This document shows positions 44,655 through 54,410 of a DNA stretch of 64,000 nucleotides, piece after piece; the stretch's first letter is position 1; every line of letters begins with the position of its first letter. The translations under genes and the position numbers were made by a program. Where the stretch lies: assembly GCA_903842065.1 (NCBI GenBank), contig CAIMKZ010000016.1, forward strand, positions 19,253-83,252, read 5' to 3'. The notes under the pieces are model-generated. The model saw nothing but the letters and a program-made list of their open reading frames with translations. It made no database searches and was not told the DNA's origin. The stretch comes from an uncultured Acidobacteriaceae bacterium. Lineage in GTDB: Bacteria > Acidobacteriota > Terriglobia > Terriglobales > Acidobacteriaceae.

Positions 44655-44993
44655 TCAACGTGCCGGTTGAAGATCCAAACCCACAATGACGCTCTCGGAC
44701 TTGGAGAGGTTACCTATGAATTTCTTAACCGGTGGAGGAAGCCTTCTCACCAGGGTCGGAATGGCGATGATCTGATCGCCCTTGGCAAGTTGCGGCTTCA
44801 CCAGCAAGTCGACGACTTCGATACGGTACTTGCCCTTCAGCTTGTCTTCGCAAATCTTCTTGAGGTTGGTTATGGCGGCAATCGAATTAGGCGTTTGGCC
44901 AGCTATATATAGACGCAGGATAAACAATTCGCTGTCGCTGGTTTTGGCGAGTTGTTTCTTGGCTGGTTGCTTCTTTGCTGCGCTCTTCTTCAT
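44655..44993 (-). CDS. kaiB: KaiB family protein
   Basis: 112 residues from the ATG at 44993; a TTG eight codons upstream is an alternative. A Lys-rich N-terminal tail (MKKSAAKKQPAKKQLAK) precedes the thioredoxin-like KaiB fold: FILRLYIAGQTPNSIAAITN, KYRIEVVDLLVKPQLAKGDQ, IIAIPTLVRRLPPPVKKFIG, then NLSKSESVIVGLDL. The family binds phosphorylated KaiC. In non-cyanobacterial species KaiBC pairs without KaiA are associated with stress tolerance. The gene lies between kaiC (59 bp upstream) and the kinase (20 bp downstream), consistent with one operon. Confidence 0.92.
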   Translation of the reverse strand: MKKSAAKKQPAKKQLAKTSDSELFILRLYIAGQTPNSIAAITNLKKICEDKLKGKYRIEVVDLLVKPQLAKGDQIIAIPTLVRRLPPPVKKFIGNLSKSESVIVGLDLQPAR

Positions 44994-45052
44994 GCCGTTA
45001 CTCAGATTCCGGCCCAAATGGGCCTTTCATGCTACTGACTTGCTGCGGCTGC

Positions 45053-46526
45053 TCATTTGCCCGCGACGTGTGTGGCTACCGTATGATCGCTCAGAACTAC
45101 GCCCAGGTCGAGGCCTCTTTTGCTTACGATCAGTTCGCGAACTTCGCGCGAATGATCCATGCCGCGGGATTTCAGAACGTAAAGCTCACGTCTAGGCCGT
45201 CCATTGGGCTTGCTGTCGCGCAACACAATCCAGGTGTCCATGAGCGAAGAGACGGCGGCCGCGGTTCTTTCCTGTGGATCTCCGGCGAAGGTCAGATTCG
45301 TAAACATCGATGTAATCTGTTGCACCTTGAGGAAATCGACCAGACGTACCAGCATCGATTTCACGTCATAACTACCCGAGGCCGAAACCAGGTTCGTGAT
45401 GGGGTCGATGATCACCGCGTTAGGCCGAAGCTGAGAGATCAGTCTGTGAATAACAGCCAGGTGTCCTTCCAGCCCGGTGCTGGTTGGCCGCATCGCATTG
45501 AAGTGCAAGAGCCCCTTTTTAACCCACCGATCCAGGTTAAGGCCGACTGAGAGCATGTTGCGCAGAATCTGGCTGGGAGATTCTTCAAAAGTGAAATACA
45601 GGCAGAGTTCGCCGCGCGCGCAGGCCGAACGGGCAAAGTTGGCTGCCAGGCTGGACTTTCCTGTCCCCGCCGTGCCCGTCACCAATATACTGCTTCCACG
45701 GAAAAACCCTTTGCCTTCCATCATCTCGTCCAAAGCGGGAACTCCCGTTGAAACGCGATCCATGAGAGCTTTGTGAGACAGAACAAGCGAGGTAATGGGG
45801 ACAACCGAGATGCCGTCTTCATCGATCAGAAACGGATATTCATCCGTGCCATGAGAGGTGCCCCGATATTTGACGATTCGCAGCCGCCGCGTCGAAATCT
45901 GTTCCGTTACCCGATGATCCAGGGCAATCACGCAGTCAGCGATGTATTCTTCCCAGCCCATGACGGGTGAGGGTGTCGATTCCAGCTTCCCCGGTAACGA
46001 TCGCGGTAAGGTTGTTGTCGTCAAGCCAACGGAACAGCCGCTGAAGTTCCGACCGCAGTATCGCCGAGTCGCCTATGCCGGCAAAGAGCGCCTGGACGCT
46101 ATCCAGGACGACGCGCTTGGCTTTGATTGTTTTTACCGCGTGGGCCAGGCGGACGAACAGGCCATCGAGGTTGTATTCTCCAGTCTCGGTGATCTGGCTT
46201 CGCTCAATGAAAACATAGTCGATCAACATTCTTTTGCGCTTGACAAGGTCCTTCAAATCAAAGCCCAGGGACGCGACATTGGCTGTCAGTTTCTCCTCGG
46301 TTTCCTCGAAGTTCATGCAGACACCAGGCTCGCCGTACATGATTGCTCCATGTACAAGAAACTCCATGGCGAGCAGGCTCTTTCCGCTGCCCGCCTTGCC
46401 GCACACCAGCGATACACGGCCCGTGGGCAGGCCACCGCCTGTGAGTTCGTCCAGTCCCTGAATTCCCGTCGGGGACTTGGCAAGCGGTGTGAGGGCAACT
46501 TTGGGCTTCGGCTTAGAGCGGGGCAT
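45053..46526 (-). pseudogene. kaiC: kaiC, double-ATPase clock-type protein, interrupted by a one-base frameshift
   Basis: The ATG at 46526 (AGGAG seven bases upstream) opens the CI half: Walker A GKAGSGKS, Glu pair FEETEEK, and TAIVTGEAG. After TLTRHGL the frame runs GRIHR and stops. The expected EEYIADCVIALDHRVTEQI continues in the next frame. Removing one G from the GGG at 45952-45954 restores a full ~490-residue KaiC. The CII half is intact: GTAGTGKS, FEESPSQ, and a Ser-Ser pair (AVSSLMDT) where cyanobacterial KaiC has its Ser-Thr phosphosites. Either the gene is newly broken, the two halves are made separately, or a base was miscalled. Confidence 0.85.
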
Positions 46527-47193
46527 AATAAGACTCCTGAAATTAGATTGATATAGTCTGGGCTGCAACTTCCGTACCTATCTGCTGGCTATTAATTCTA
46601 CGCCAAGGTTTTCCGCATAACTGTTCGATTGCGAACAGCAGACGTTCGGCACATGCCGGCGAGCGTCTTACGGTCAGCCATGGAGATTACAATCCTGGGC
46701 TTGTCGTCGTTGCCGAAATGGGACTGCAAGAACAGAGCACTCCTCCCGTCTTTCTCAGCCCACCGGATACTCTCCGATCCACTCCTCAGGCTCAGTATTG
46801 AAGTAAAGACGCTGAAAGACATAACCACATGAAGCAATTGCAGCCTTCGGTGAGAGCCGCCCGGACTTTCCTGAGCAATACCGCACAGAATCAATAAATT
46901 CCGAGGATGATACTTGTTGCGAGAGAGCATATGCCCTAAGGCATATGGAGGGACTCTGTGCGTGCACGTGGCTTCGCAAAGTAAAGTGAGCATCCGAATG
47001 AGCCGAATTCAATCACCCTTGCCCAACCAACTTTAGAAATCCATATCAAACTGCCTGGCAATCAGACTCCGACCCAGTAAATGCACAGATTCTCAAGGCA
47101 AAGCCCCCGTCGCAGTTGAGCCGAGCAAGTCAGCGCCTTAGACCTGTTTCTGCGCTGTAATCTGATCCTGAGAAAGTGAGAGGAACTGTCAAT
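46527..47193. promoter_or_regulatory. divergent intergenic region between kaiC and phosphoketolase
   Basis: About 665 bp between two outward-facing genes; promoters of the kai operon and of xfp should both lie here. No coding frame is supported. A small palindrome (GCATATGCCCTAAGGCATATG, around 46928-46948) is the most obvious dyad and might be an operator. Confidence 0.4.
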
Positions 47194-49782
47194 ATGGCTA
47201 ATAAGGACCCCCTAATCGGCACTTGCCAGAATGACTCACATCAATCTCTGAGTCAGAATCCCGACCGGAATGACAACCCTTCTCGATTTATCTTCGATGT
47301 GTCATTGTCGACCGCGATTGCAGCGGATGGAAGACTGGAGAAGCAAGCGCCGGTTCCACAGGGACCTCTTTCTCCGGAGATGCTGGACAAGATGAATCGC
47401 TACTGGCGCGCGGCGAACTATCTATGCATCGGACAAATCTACCTTCTTGACAATCCCTTGTTGCGGGAGCCGCTCCAAGTGGAACAGATCAAGCCGCGGC
47501 TGCTCGGTCACTGGGGAACCTCGCCAGGACAGAACCTCATCTACATCCATCTCAACCGCATCATCAAAGAGCAGAATGCAGACATTATTTATATCGCCGG
47601 TCCGGGGCACGGTGGCCCCTCACTGAATGCATGTTCATATCTCGAGGGCAGCTACACCGAAGTCCACCCGGAAATTACGCCGGACGTAAACGGGATGCGG
47701 CTAATGTTCCGCAAGTTCTCAACGCCGGGCGGAGTGCCTAGCCACTGCGGACCACATGTTCCCAACTCCATGCACGAGGGCGGGGAACTCGGCTACTCGC
47801 TGGTGCATGCCTTTGGTGCGGCTTTCGACAACCCGGATCTGATCGTCGCCTGTGTCATCGGGGATGGCGAATCGGAGACCTGCCCGCTCGAAGGAAGCTG
47901 GAAGTCAGTCAACTTCCTCAACCCTGTGCGAGACGGCGCAGTGCTTCCGATTTTGCACCTCAACGGTTACAAAATCTCCGCTCCCACCGCGCAGGGCCGT
48001 ACCAGCGACGCGGACTTGAAGGCTCTGTACGCGGGGCGTGGTTACAAGCCTTGGTTTGTCGAGGGAGACGACCCCGAAGTTGTGCATCAGCTATTGGCCG
48101 CGGCGCTGGACGATTGCTATGCGGAGATACGGTCCATTCAACAGGAATCGCGCAGGGATGGATTCAAGCGGCAGCCCGTCTGGCCCATGATCATCCTGCG
48201 TACGCCCAAGGGGTGGACGTGCCCCAAGGAAGTAAACGGAGTCCCCATCGAAGGCACCTTCCGCGCCCATCAGGTCCCCCTCGATACAGTGCGTGAAAAC
48301 CCAGAGCACCTCAAGATTCTTGAAGCCTGGATGAGGAGCTACAGGCCGCAGGATCTCTTCGACGAGAATGGAAAACTCATTGACGAGCTTGCTACCCTCG
48401 CTCCTGCGGGCAATCGGCGCATGGGTGGCAATCCGCACGTGAATGGCGGGCGAAAGCTGATCGCGCTCGCGCTGCCAGATTTTACAAATTATGCGCTTGA
48501 GATCCCGGGGCCGGGTCAGGTTGTAGCCGAAGCTCCGCGCAAACTCGGAGAGTTCTTTCGCGACATCTTCAGGATGAATCCGACGAACTTCAGAATGTTT
48601 TGTCCCGACGAATCGAATTCGAATCGTTTGAATTCGATCTTTGAGGCTACGAAGCGTTGCTCGATGGCTGAGATTGTCTCGATCGATGACGACCTCGGGC
48701 CTGATGGGCGCGTGATGGAGGTATTGAGCGAGCATCTGTGCGAGGGGTGGCTCGAAGGGTACCTGCTGACCGGCCGGCATGGCATGTGGTCGTCTTACGA
48801 GGCCTTTGCGCAGGTTGTGGATTCTATGCTGACACAACATGCCAAATGGCTGGAGCAATGCCGGGATTATCCCTGGCGCAAGCCCATTGCATCCCTCAAC
48901 ATATTGCTCACCAGCCATGCATGGCGCAACGACCACAACGGCTTCAGTCACCAGTCAACAGGTTTTGTGGACAACGCCCTTGCGCGCAGAAGCGACACGA
49001 TCCGGGTCTATTATCCACCGGACGGCAATTGCTTGCTGAGCGTCTTCGACCACTGCATGCGAAGCCGGAATTACGTCAACATCGTTACCTGCGGGAAGCA
49101 GCCGCAACTCCAGTGGCTGACGATGGACGAGGCTCTCGAACATTGCTCGCGGGGCGCATCGACGTGGAGGTTTGCCAGCAACGATGAAGGCGGTGTCCCG
49201 GATGTCGTTCTGGCCTGCGCCGGCGACGTGCCGACCATTGAAATTTGCGCTGCATCCTGGCTGCTGCAAAAGCATGTTCCCGGCATCAAGGTGCGAGTCG
49301 TCAATGTTGTGGACCTGATGTCGTTGATGCATCCGACCGATCATCCCCACGGAATGGACACTATGTCCTTCGATGAACTCTTCACCCGGGACGCTCCCGT
49401 CGTCTTCGCTTTCCATAACAATCGCTGGCTGATTCATACTCTGGTTCATGGCCGCGCCAACGAGGCCCGCTTCCATGTCCGCGGCTATATCGATAAGGGA
49501 ACGACCACTACACCGTTCGACATGGTGGTTCTGAACGAGATGAGCCGCTATCACCTGGCGCTGGACGCCTTGAAGCACATCCCCCGGCTTCGTCTTCAGG
49601 CCGCGGAAGCTATTGCTCTGTTCGGGCGGAAGCTGAATGAACACTACGACTACATCCGTGAGCACTTAGAGGACATGCCGGAGATCAGAAACTGGCAGTG
49701 GACGGCTGACTTTAGCGATCCCACTGCGCCTGCTCCACTAGCCAAGGGGCATCCCAGCAAAGCTATCTTCACCGACAGCTAA
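47194..49782 (+). CDS. xfp: phosphoketolase (xylulose-5-phosphate/fructose-6-phosphate)
   Basis: 862 residues from the ATG at 47194 (AGAGGA nine bases upstream). A thiamin-diphosphate enzyme that splits X5P or F6P with phosphate into acetyl phosphate and a shorter sugar phosphate. Motifs: [20 protein letters not shown], the cofactor site [32 protein letters not shown], and [15 protein letters not shown] in the second half. The first ~55 residues form an extension not usual in the family (typical length ~790-825). It faces away from the kai operon. In heterotrophs the enzyme feeds acetate/ATP production under energy limitation. Confidence 0.93.
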   Translation: MANKDPLIGTCQNDSHQSLSQNPDRNDNPSRFIFDVSLSTAIAADGRLEKQAPVPQGPLSPEMLDKMNRYWRAANYLCIGQIYLLDNPLLREPLQVEQIKPRLLGHWGTSPGQNLIYIHLNRIIKEQNADIIYIAGPGHGGPSLNACSYLEGSYTEVHPEITPDVNGMRLMFRKFSTPGGVPSHCGPHVPNSMHEGGELGYSLVHAFGAAFDNPDLIVACVIGDGESETCPLEGSWKSVNFLNPVRDGAVLPILHLNGYKISAPTAQGRTSDADLKALYAGRGYKPWFVEGDDPEVVHQLLAAALDDCYAEIRSIQQESRRDGFKRQPVWPMIILRTPKGWTCPKEVNGVPIEGTFRAHQVPLDTVRENPEHLKILEAWMRSYRPQDLFDENGKLIDELATLAPAGNRRMGGNPHVNGGRKLIALALPDFTNYALEIPGPGQVVAEAPRKLGEFFRDIFRMNPTNFRMFCPDESNSNRLNSIFEATKRCSMAEIVSIDDDLGPDGRVMEVLSEHLCEGWLEGYLLTGRHGMWSSYEAFAQVVDSMLTQHAKWLEQCRDYPWRKPIASLNILLTSHAWRNDHNGFSHQSTGFVDNALARRSDTIRVYYPPDGNCLLSVFDHCMRSRNYVNIVTCGKQPQLQWLTMDEALEHCSRGASTWRFASNDEGGVPDVVLACAGDVPTIEICAASWLLQKHVPGIKVRVVNVVDLMSLMHPTDHPHGMDTMSFDELFTRDAPVVFAFHNNRWLIHTLVHGRANEARFHVRGYIDKGTTTTPFDMVVLNEMSRYHLALDALKHIPRLRLQAAEAIALFGRKLNEHYDYIREHLEDMPEIRNWQWTADFSDPTAPAPLAKGHPSKAIFTDS

Positions 49783-50382
49783 ACCGCGTCCCAATCGATG
49801 GGTAATGTTGAATGAAGGCCTGTCCCAGTGAAGTGCATAAGCCCAAGCCAGTTACGACACCGCTCGGACATGTTTGCAAAGAGGTGGCCTCTGGAGATGA
49901 TCACATTTGCACACAATCGCAAGTTGTTTGCCGCAGGAACGGTCGCACCAGTGTGAGGGGCAAATCGATGATCTTCATAGATTGGATCAGTGCTTTATGC
50001 CCAAAAGAGCTCAGTTTTTGCTCTTGTGTTGGGTGGAAACTAAAAGAAGCGCCCGTATTCACGGTTTGGCGAGGAGCATGACATGCCGAAATGCTTAGAA
50101 GCCCGCCATTTGTCCCGGTTGCCGAAAGCAGTTTGGTTAGCTCCGGTGCATATGCACTGCAATGTGTTTCTGCTACATCGATTGAATGACATAGCTGCAT
50201 GATGGCCCGTCGACTGTTCGTGATCAGAGTACGCAGGATGGCTGGGAATCAAAAGGTTGAAAGCGGAGCCATGACGAAGTGCCTAGTATTGATCAGCTGT
50301 GCCCTGCAGCCCGTGTCAAGCTTTCCAATACAGCGACGAAGCGCTTGGGCGCTAGAGTCTGCCCGATGGAGGGGTGATAGAG
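49783..50382. other. intergenic region holding leader repeat copy B
   Basis: 600 bp without a supported gene apart from the leader repeat at 49870-50083 (separate entry). After that repeat an ATG opens a 39-codon frame beginning MPK, like the usp gene at 26218, but it does not continue as a Usp protein. Confidence 0.4.
49870..50083 (+). repeat. leader repeat, copy B
   Basis: Collinear with 26001-26218: GATGATCACATTTGCAC, CAAGTTGTTTGC, CCAAAAGAGCTCAGT and TTCACGGTTTGGCGAGGAGC occur at matching distances, and both copies run into ATGCCnAAA. Here no usp gene follows. It is either the leader of a lost usp copy or a regulatory/RNA element with its own role. Confidence 0.6.
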
Positions 50383-50607
50383 ATGGAAGATCCTCGCTGT
50401 AAGATCGTTGCGATTGGGACGGAAGATCCCCGGTGTATCAGCATGCTCAGGGGCGTGATGATTGAGATGGAAGACCCTCGTTGCAAGAGCCTGCTCCAGG
50501 GGAGTACGTTCAGGAGAATAGCAATTGAGATAGAGGATCCTCGGTACAACAGCCTGGCGGTGGTTGAGATCGAAGACCCTCGATGCAGCAATCTGCGGAT
50601 TTGGTGA
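50383..50607 (+). CDS. small protein with five in-frame EDPRC-type repeats, unknown
   Basis: 74 residues from the ATG at 50383, with GGAGG ten bases upstream (50368-50372); a GTG at 50374 is too close to that site. The motif EDPR(C/Y) occurs at residues 2-6, 14-18, 30-34, 51-55 and 64-68, mostly preceded by E(M/I) and followed by xSL/ISM-like residues. Repeat spacings are 36, 48, 63 and 39 bases, all multiples of three. Between copies the differences fall almost wholly in third codon positions: Arg uses CGC, CGG, CGT, CGG and CGA. That pattern supports translation on this strand. No signal peptide or family is recognised. A multi-core precursor peptide, a metal-binding peptide or a leader for the downstream glycosyltransferase are all possible. 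Confidence 0.55.
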   Translation: MEDPRCKIVAIGTEDPRCISMLRGVMIEMEDPRCKSLLQGSTFRRIAIEIEDPRYNSLAVVEIEDPRCSNLRIW

Positions 50608-50753
50608 AGCAGACAAAATATGCCGCAGCTACCAGACGTCTTCAAAGACCTTCGCGCAGGTCACGTCAGAGTTCCGCCATACGCTTCGGTTTTTCATGGG
50701 CATCGGTATGACCTCTCAAGTATTGAGCGATTCCCGATTGAAAGGAGGATGAG

Positions 50754-53144
50754 ATGACTTTACCTGAAGACATTGGTCCCGAGACCCAATCCGGAGTATC
50801 TGGCGCAGCCACTTCTTTTCCTATTGCGTTGAAAGCCAGTGGCTTGCCTTTGCCAACGCGCATCGCATTCATAGGGAATTACCTGCCGCGCGAGTGTGGC
50901 ATTGCCACCTTCACCACGGATCTGTGTACCGCGCTCGCCAGCGAATACGGCGAGGGGCGCCTGTTTGCGATTCCCGTCAACGACCCAGATTCGAGCTACG
51001 ACTATCCGGAACAGGTGCGCCTGGAGCTGACCCAAGAGGATATCGCATCCTACGAGCGGGCCGCCGACTTTCTAAACTTCAACGGCAACGATCTGGTCTG
51101 CCTGCAACATGAATACGGCATCTACGGCGGTGCCGCGGGCCGCTACATACTGGCTCTGCTGCGCCGTCTGAATACGCCGCTGGTCACCACACTGCACACC
51201 GTCCTGCGCGAACCGGACGCCAATCAACGCATCGTGCTCGAAGAGATAGCAGAACTCTCCGACCGCATGGTTGTCATGAGCGAACTGGCCGCAGAGCTGT
51301 TGCGCGATGTCTATGCGGTTCCCGCGGGCAAGATCGATGTGATCCCGCACGGCGTGCCCGACCTGCCTTTCATGGACCCCAACTACTTCAAGGATCGCTT
51401 CGCCACTGAGGGCAAATCCGTTCTGCTCACCTTTGGTCTGCTGTCGCCGAACAAGGGGATTGAAAACGTCATCCGAGCTCTGCCTGCGATTCTGAAGCGC
51501 CACCCCAACGTTGTCTATATCGTCTCCGGAGTTACGCATCCTCACATCAGAAAGCGCGAAGGCGAACGCTACCGCGAGCAGTTGCAGGCGCTGGCCGCCG
51601 AGCTTGGCGTTACTTCCAATCTGATTTTGAACAATCGCTTTGTGAGTGCGGAAGAGTTGGTTGAGCACGTAGGCTCGGCAGACATCTACATCACGCCCTA
51701 CCGGCACGAGGCGCAGGTCGTCTCGGGTACGCTGGCCATCGCGCTTGGAGCAGGCAAGGCGATTGTCTCCACGCCCTACTGGCACGCCCGCGAGCTGCTC
51801 GCGGATGCCAGAGGAGTACTTGTTCCGTTTGAGAATCCCGACGCCATCGCCGAAGCTGTGAACGCACTGCTTGAAAACGATGCCGCGCGCCACGCCATGC
51901 GCAAACGCGCGTATCTGCACTCCCGTGGAACCACATGGCCGAAGACGGCGCGGGCCTATATGGCCACCTTTCAACGGGCTCGCTTTGAGCGATCGTTGCA
52001 GCCCAGGGCCACTCATCCTGACGACTCCGTGTTGGACGTCATGGGATCGATGGAACATCTGCCAGCAGTCAACACTGCGCATTTGCTCACCATGACCGAC
52101 GATACGGGCATATTGCAGCACGCCATCTTCTCAGTACCCAACTCTCGCGAAGGCTATACGACCGATGACAACGCCCGCGCGCTGATTGTCTCGACTTTTC
52201 TCGATAATAAGTCCGGATCTGAGCGCGGGGATACATACCTCAACCTGTCTCGCCGCTACCTCGCATTTCTCTGGCTTGCCTTTCATTCCAATACCGGGCG
52301 GTTCAGGAACTTCTTAGGCTATAACCGGAAGTGGATCGAGGATATTGGCTCCGAAGACAGCCACGGCCGCGCCATTTGGGCACTCGGCTCGGTGCTCGGC
52401 CATGCCCGGAATGCTGGCTTACGCGGAGCGGCTGGAAGACTCTTTCAGGCTGCAATACCTGCGATTTCAACCTTCAGCAGCCCGCGCGCATGGGCATTCA
52501 GCGTTCTCGGCTTACAGGCCTATCTGGACTGGTTCCCCGGCGACCGGGCCATGCAGAATCTTCGCAACATGCTTGCCAATCGATTGCTCGACATCTACGA
52601 GCGCAGCCACTCCGAGAGCTGGCGCTGGTTTGAGAAGAGCCTTGCATACTCGAATGCACGGCTTACGCAGGCGCTCATCCTGGCTGGAGGGCGCAGCAAT
52701 AACCAGAGAATGATCGCTGCGGGAATCGAGTCGCTCGAATGGCTTGTAGCCGCTCAGCACTGCGATAACGGAGAGGTTTTCGTGCCCATCGGCTCCAACG
52801 GATTCTATGTCGAGGGCGGCGAAAAGGCCCGTTTTGATCAACAACCGGTGGAGGCCTGCGCTACCATTTCAGCTTGCCTTGAGGCTTTCAGGCTCACGCA
52901 CGATGAGCGCTGGCGCGAGGAAGCGCATCTTGTGTTCCGGTGGTTCCTGGGCAAAAACGATCTTCAGGTTCCGCTCTACGACGTAACCACGGGCGGATGC
53001 CGGGACGGCCTTCATCCCGACCGCGTGAATGAAAACCAGGGGGCGGAGTCCACGCTTTCGTTCCTGATGGCGCTCCTCGATATGCAACAAGAGAATGCAA
53101 TCAACGCAGAAGAAACCCACCACGAAACGAGTGTATTGCTTTGA
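50754..53144 (+). CDS. GT4-family glycosyltransferase fused to a C-terminal alpha-helical glycosidase-like domain
   Basis: 796 residues, AAAGGAGG five bases before the ATG. Residues ~30-410 form a GT-B glycosyltransferase: RIAFIGNYLPRECGIATFTT, LQHEYGIYGG, LTFGLLSPNKGIENVIRALP, and the donor site HEAQVVSGTLAIALGAGKAI. Residues ~430-780 are rich in helices with paired aromatic/acidic motifs (EGYTTDDNARALI, EDSHGRAIWALGSVLGHARN, WRWFEKSLAYSNARLTQALI), like an (alpha/alpha)-barrel glycosidase or lyase. The stop overlaps the start of the GH130 gene, so the two act together, most likely on mannose-containing glycans. The EDPRC-repeat gene lies 146 bp upstream on the same strand. Confidence 0.85.
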   Translation: MTLPEDIGPETQSGVSGAATSFPIALKASGLPLPTRIAFIGNYLPRECGIATFTTDLCTALASEYGEGRLFAIPVNDPDSSYDYPEQVRLELTQEDIASYERAADFLNFNGNDLVCLQHEYGIYGGAAGRYILALLRRLNTPLVTTLHTVLREPDANQRIVLEEIAELSDRMVVMSELAAELLRDVYAVPAGKIDVIPHGVPDLPFMDPNYFKDRFATEGKSVLLTFGLLSPNKGIENVIRALPAILKRHPNVVYIVSGVTHPHIRKREGERYREQLQALAAELGVTSNLILNNRFVSAEELVEHVGSADIYITPYRHEAQVVSGTLAIALGAGKAIVSTPYWHARELLADARGVLVPFENPDAIAEAVNALLENDAARHAMRKRAYLHSRGTTWPKTARAYMATFQRARFERSLQPRATHPDDSVLDVMGSMEHLPAVNTAHLLTMTDDTGILQHAIFSVPNSREGYTTDDNARALIVSTFLDNKSGSERGDTYLNLSRRYLAFLWLAFHSNTGRFRNFLGYNRKWIEDIGSEDSHGRAIWALGSVLGHARNAGLRGAAGRLFQAAIPAISTFSSPRAWAFSVLGLQAYLDWFPGDRAMQNLRNMLANRLLDIYERSHSESWRWFEKSLAYSNARLTQALILAGGRSNNQRMIAAGIESLEWLVAAQHCDNGEVFVPIGSNGFYVEGGEKARFDQQPVEACATISACLEAFRLTHDERWREEAHLVFRWFLGKNDLQVPLYDVTTGGCRDGLHPDRVNENQGAESTLSFLMALLDMQQENAINAEETHHETSVLL

Positions 53145-54169
53145 CCCCCATCCTCGATCCAGCGGCTTTGCCGGAGAACAGTGCCTTGGCACCGCCGCAA
53201 CCCGGACCTAGCGCGGAACCTCCTCCCCTTATCCGCTATGCCGGCAATCCGATTCTCACCCGCGAAATGTGGCCCTATCCGATTAACAGCGTGTTTAACG
53301 CCGGAGCCGTATTGATGGCCGACGGAGATACGCTGCTGCTCTGCCGCGTGGAAGACCGCAGTGGTCTGTCGCACCTGTGCGCCGCGCGTTCCGCAAACGG
53401 CGTGAACGAATGGCGCATCGACAGCAAGCCCACGCTGATGGCCGATCCGCGCGAGTTTCCTGAAGAGATATGGGGCATCGAAGACCCGCGCATCACTTAT
53501 GTGCCCGAACTCGAACAATACGCGGTTGCATATACCTCCTTTGCCCGCGGCGGCCCGGGAGTTTCTCTGGCGCTCACCAAGGACTTCCGAAGTTTCGAGC
53601 GATTCGGCGTGATCATGCCACCGGAGGACAAGGATGCGGCGCTGCTTCCGCGCAGGATTGGCGGGCGCTGGGCGCTTATCCACCGGCCGATGACCACACT
53701 TGGCGCGCATATGTGGATCTCTTACTCGCCCGACTTGCGGCATTGGGGCAGCCATAAAGTCATCCTCGAAGCGCGCCGCGGAGGATGGTGGGATGCGAAC
53801 AAGATCGGCCTATGCTCGCCGCCTATCGAAACGGAAAAGGGCTGGTTGATGATCTACCACGGCGTGAGGCAGACGGCATCAGGAAGTATCTATCGGCTGG
53901 GTCTTGCGCTCTTCGATCTCGAACGGCCGGATGTGTGTCTCGAACGCGGCGACTCCTGGATGTTCGGTCCTGAAGAGCGATACGAGCGCGATGGCGACGT
54001 GAAGGATGTGGTGTTTCCCTGTGGCCAAACCATCGCCGCCGATGGCGATACGATTCACCTCTATTATGGAGCCGCCGATTCCAGTGTAGCTCTGGCCACG
54101 AGTAGCATCCGAGCCCTGCTTGCATGGCTTGACGCGCATTCCAGCTCAGGCGACGGACACGGGCTGTGA
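53141..54169 (+). CDS. glycoside hydrolase family 130 (mannoside phosphorylase-type) protein
   Basis: 342 residues from a TTG that overlaps the upstream stop as TTGA, indicating coupled translation. The five-bladed propeller of GH130 is seen in YAGNPILTREMWPYPINSVF, NAGAVLMADGDTLLLCRVED, EEIWGIEDPRITYVPELEQY, DKDAALLPRRIGGRWALIHR, and WWDANKIGLCSPPIETEKGW. GH130 enzymes phosphorolyse or hydrolyse beta-mannosides, giving mannose 1-phosphate or mannose; the exact linkage cannot be read from sequence. There is no signal peptide, so it is cytoplasmic. It partners the fused GT4 protein, suggesting synthesis or recycling of a mannan-like polymer. Confidence 0.9.
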   Translation: MTPILDPAALPENSALAPPQPGPSAEPPPLIRYAGNPILTREMWPYPINSVFNAGAVLMADGDTLLLCRVEDRSGLSHLCAARSANGVNEWRIDSKPTLMADPREFPEEIWGIEDPRITYVPELEQYAVAYTSFARGGPGVSLALTKDFRSFERFGVIMPPEDKDAALLPRRIGGRWALIHRPMTTLGAHMWISYSPDLRHWGSHKVILEARRGGWWDANKIGLCSPPIETEKGWLMIYHGVRQTASGSIYRLGLALFDLERPDVCLERGDSWMFGPEERYERDGDVKDVVFPCGQTIAADGDTIHLYYGAADSSVALATSSIRALLAWLDAHSSSGDGHGL

Positions 54170-54203
54170 TCGTAGCTATGCCACCGCCGAAAGGAAGTTC
54201 CGG

Positions 54204-54410
54204 ATGAGTGCTGAAGCCATGACCTGGCCGAACTGGCTGCCCAGGGTTCTATTGATGCGGCGCATTTGCCCTCGCTGTAAGTGCGCGCATTTCAAACCAG
54301 CCGAGCTGCGCCCTTTCGATGGGCTGCTTGGCTTGTTTGCCCTGCGCCCAGTTCGATGCAAGTTCTGCTGGCGGCGATATTACTGGTTCTCTCTGCAAGA
54401 CGCAGTATGA
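54204..54410 (+). CDS. small zinc-ribbon-like protein
   Basis: 68 residues from the ATG at 54204 (AAGGAA upstream). It carries two cysteine pairs, CPRCKCAHF and CKFCWRRYYWF, separated by a hydrophobic stretch (FDGLLGLFALRPVRC). The four-Cys layout suggests a zinc ribbon close to the membrane. Similar small proteins are common in acidobacteria and have no known role. It lies 34 bp after the GH130 gene on the same strand and may belong to that operon. Confidence 0.7.
   Translation: MSAEAMTWPNWLPRVLLMRRICPRCKCAHFKPAELRPFDGLLGLFALRPVRCKFCWRRYYWFSLQDAV

Noticed and set aside
50352..50645. Minus-strand frame over the EDPRC region encoding RGSSISI-type repeats
   Set aside because: Third codon positions face each other in these two frames, so both look conserved. 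But the four-fold variable Arg position becomes Gln/His/Tyr on the minus strand, and the plus strand has a ribosome site, so the plus frame is preferred.
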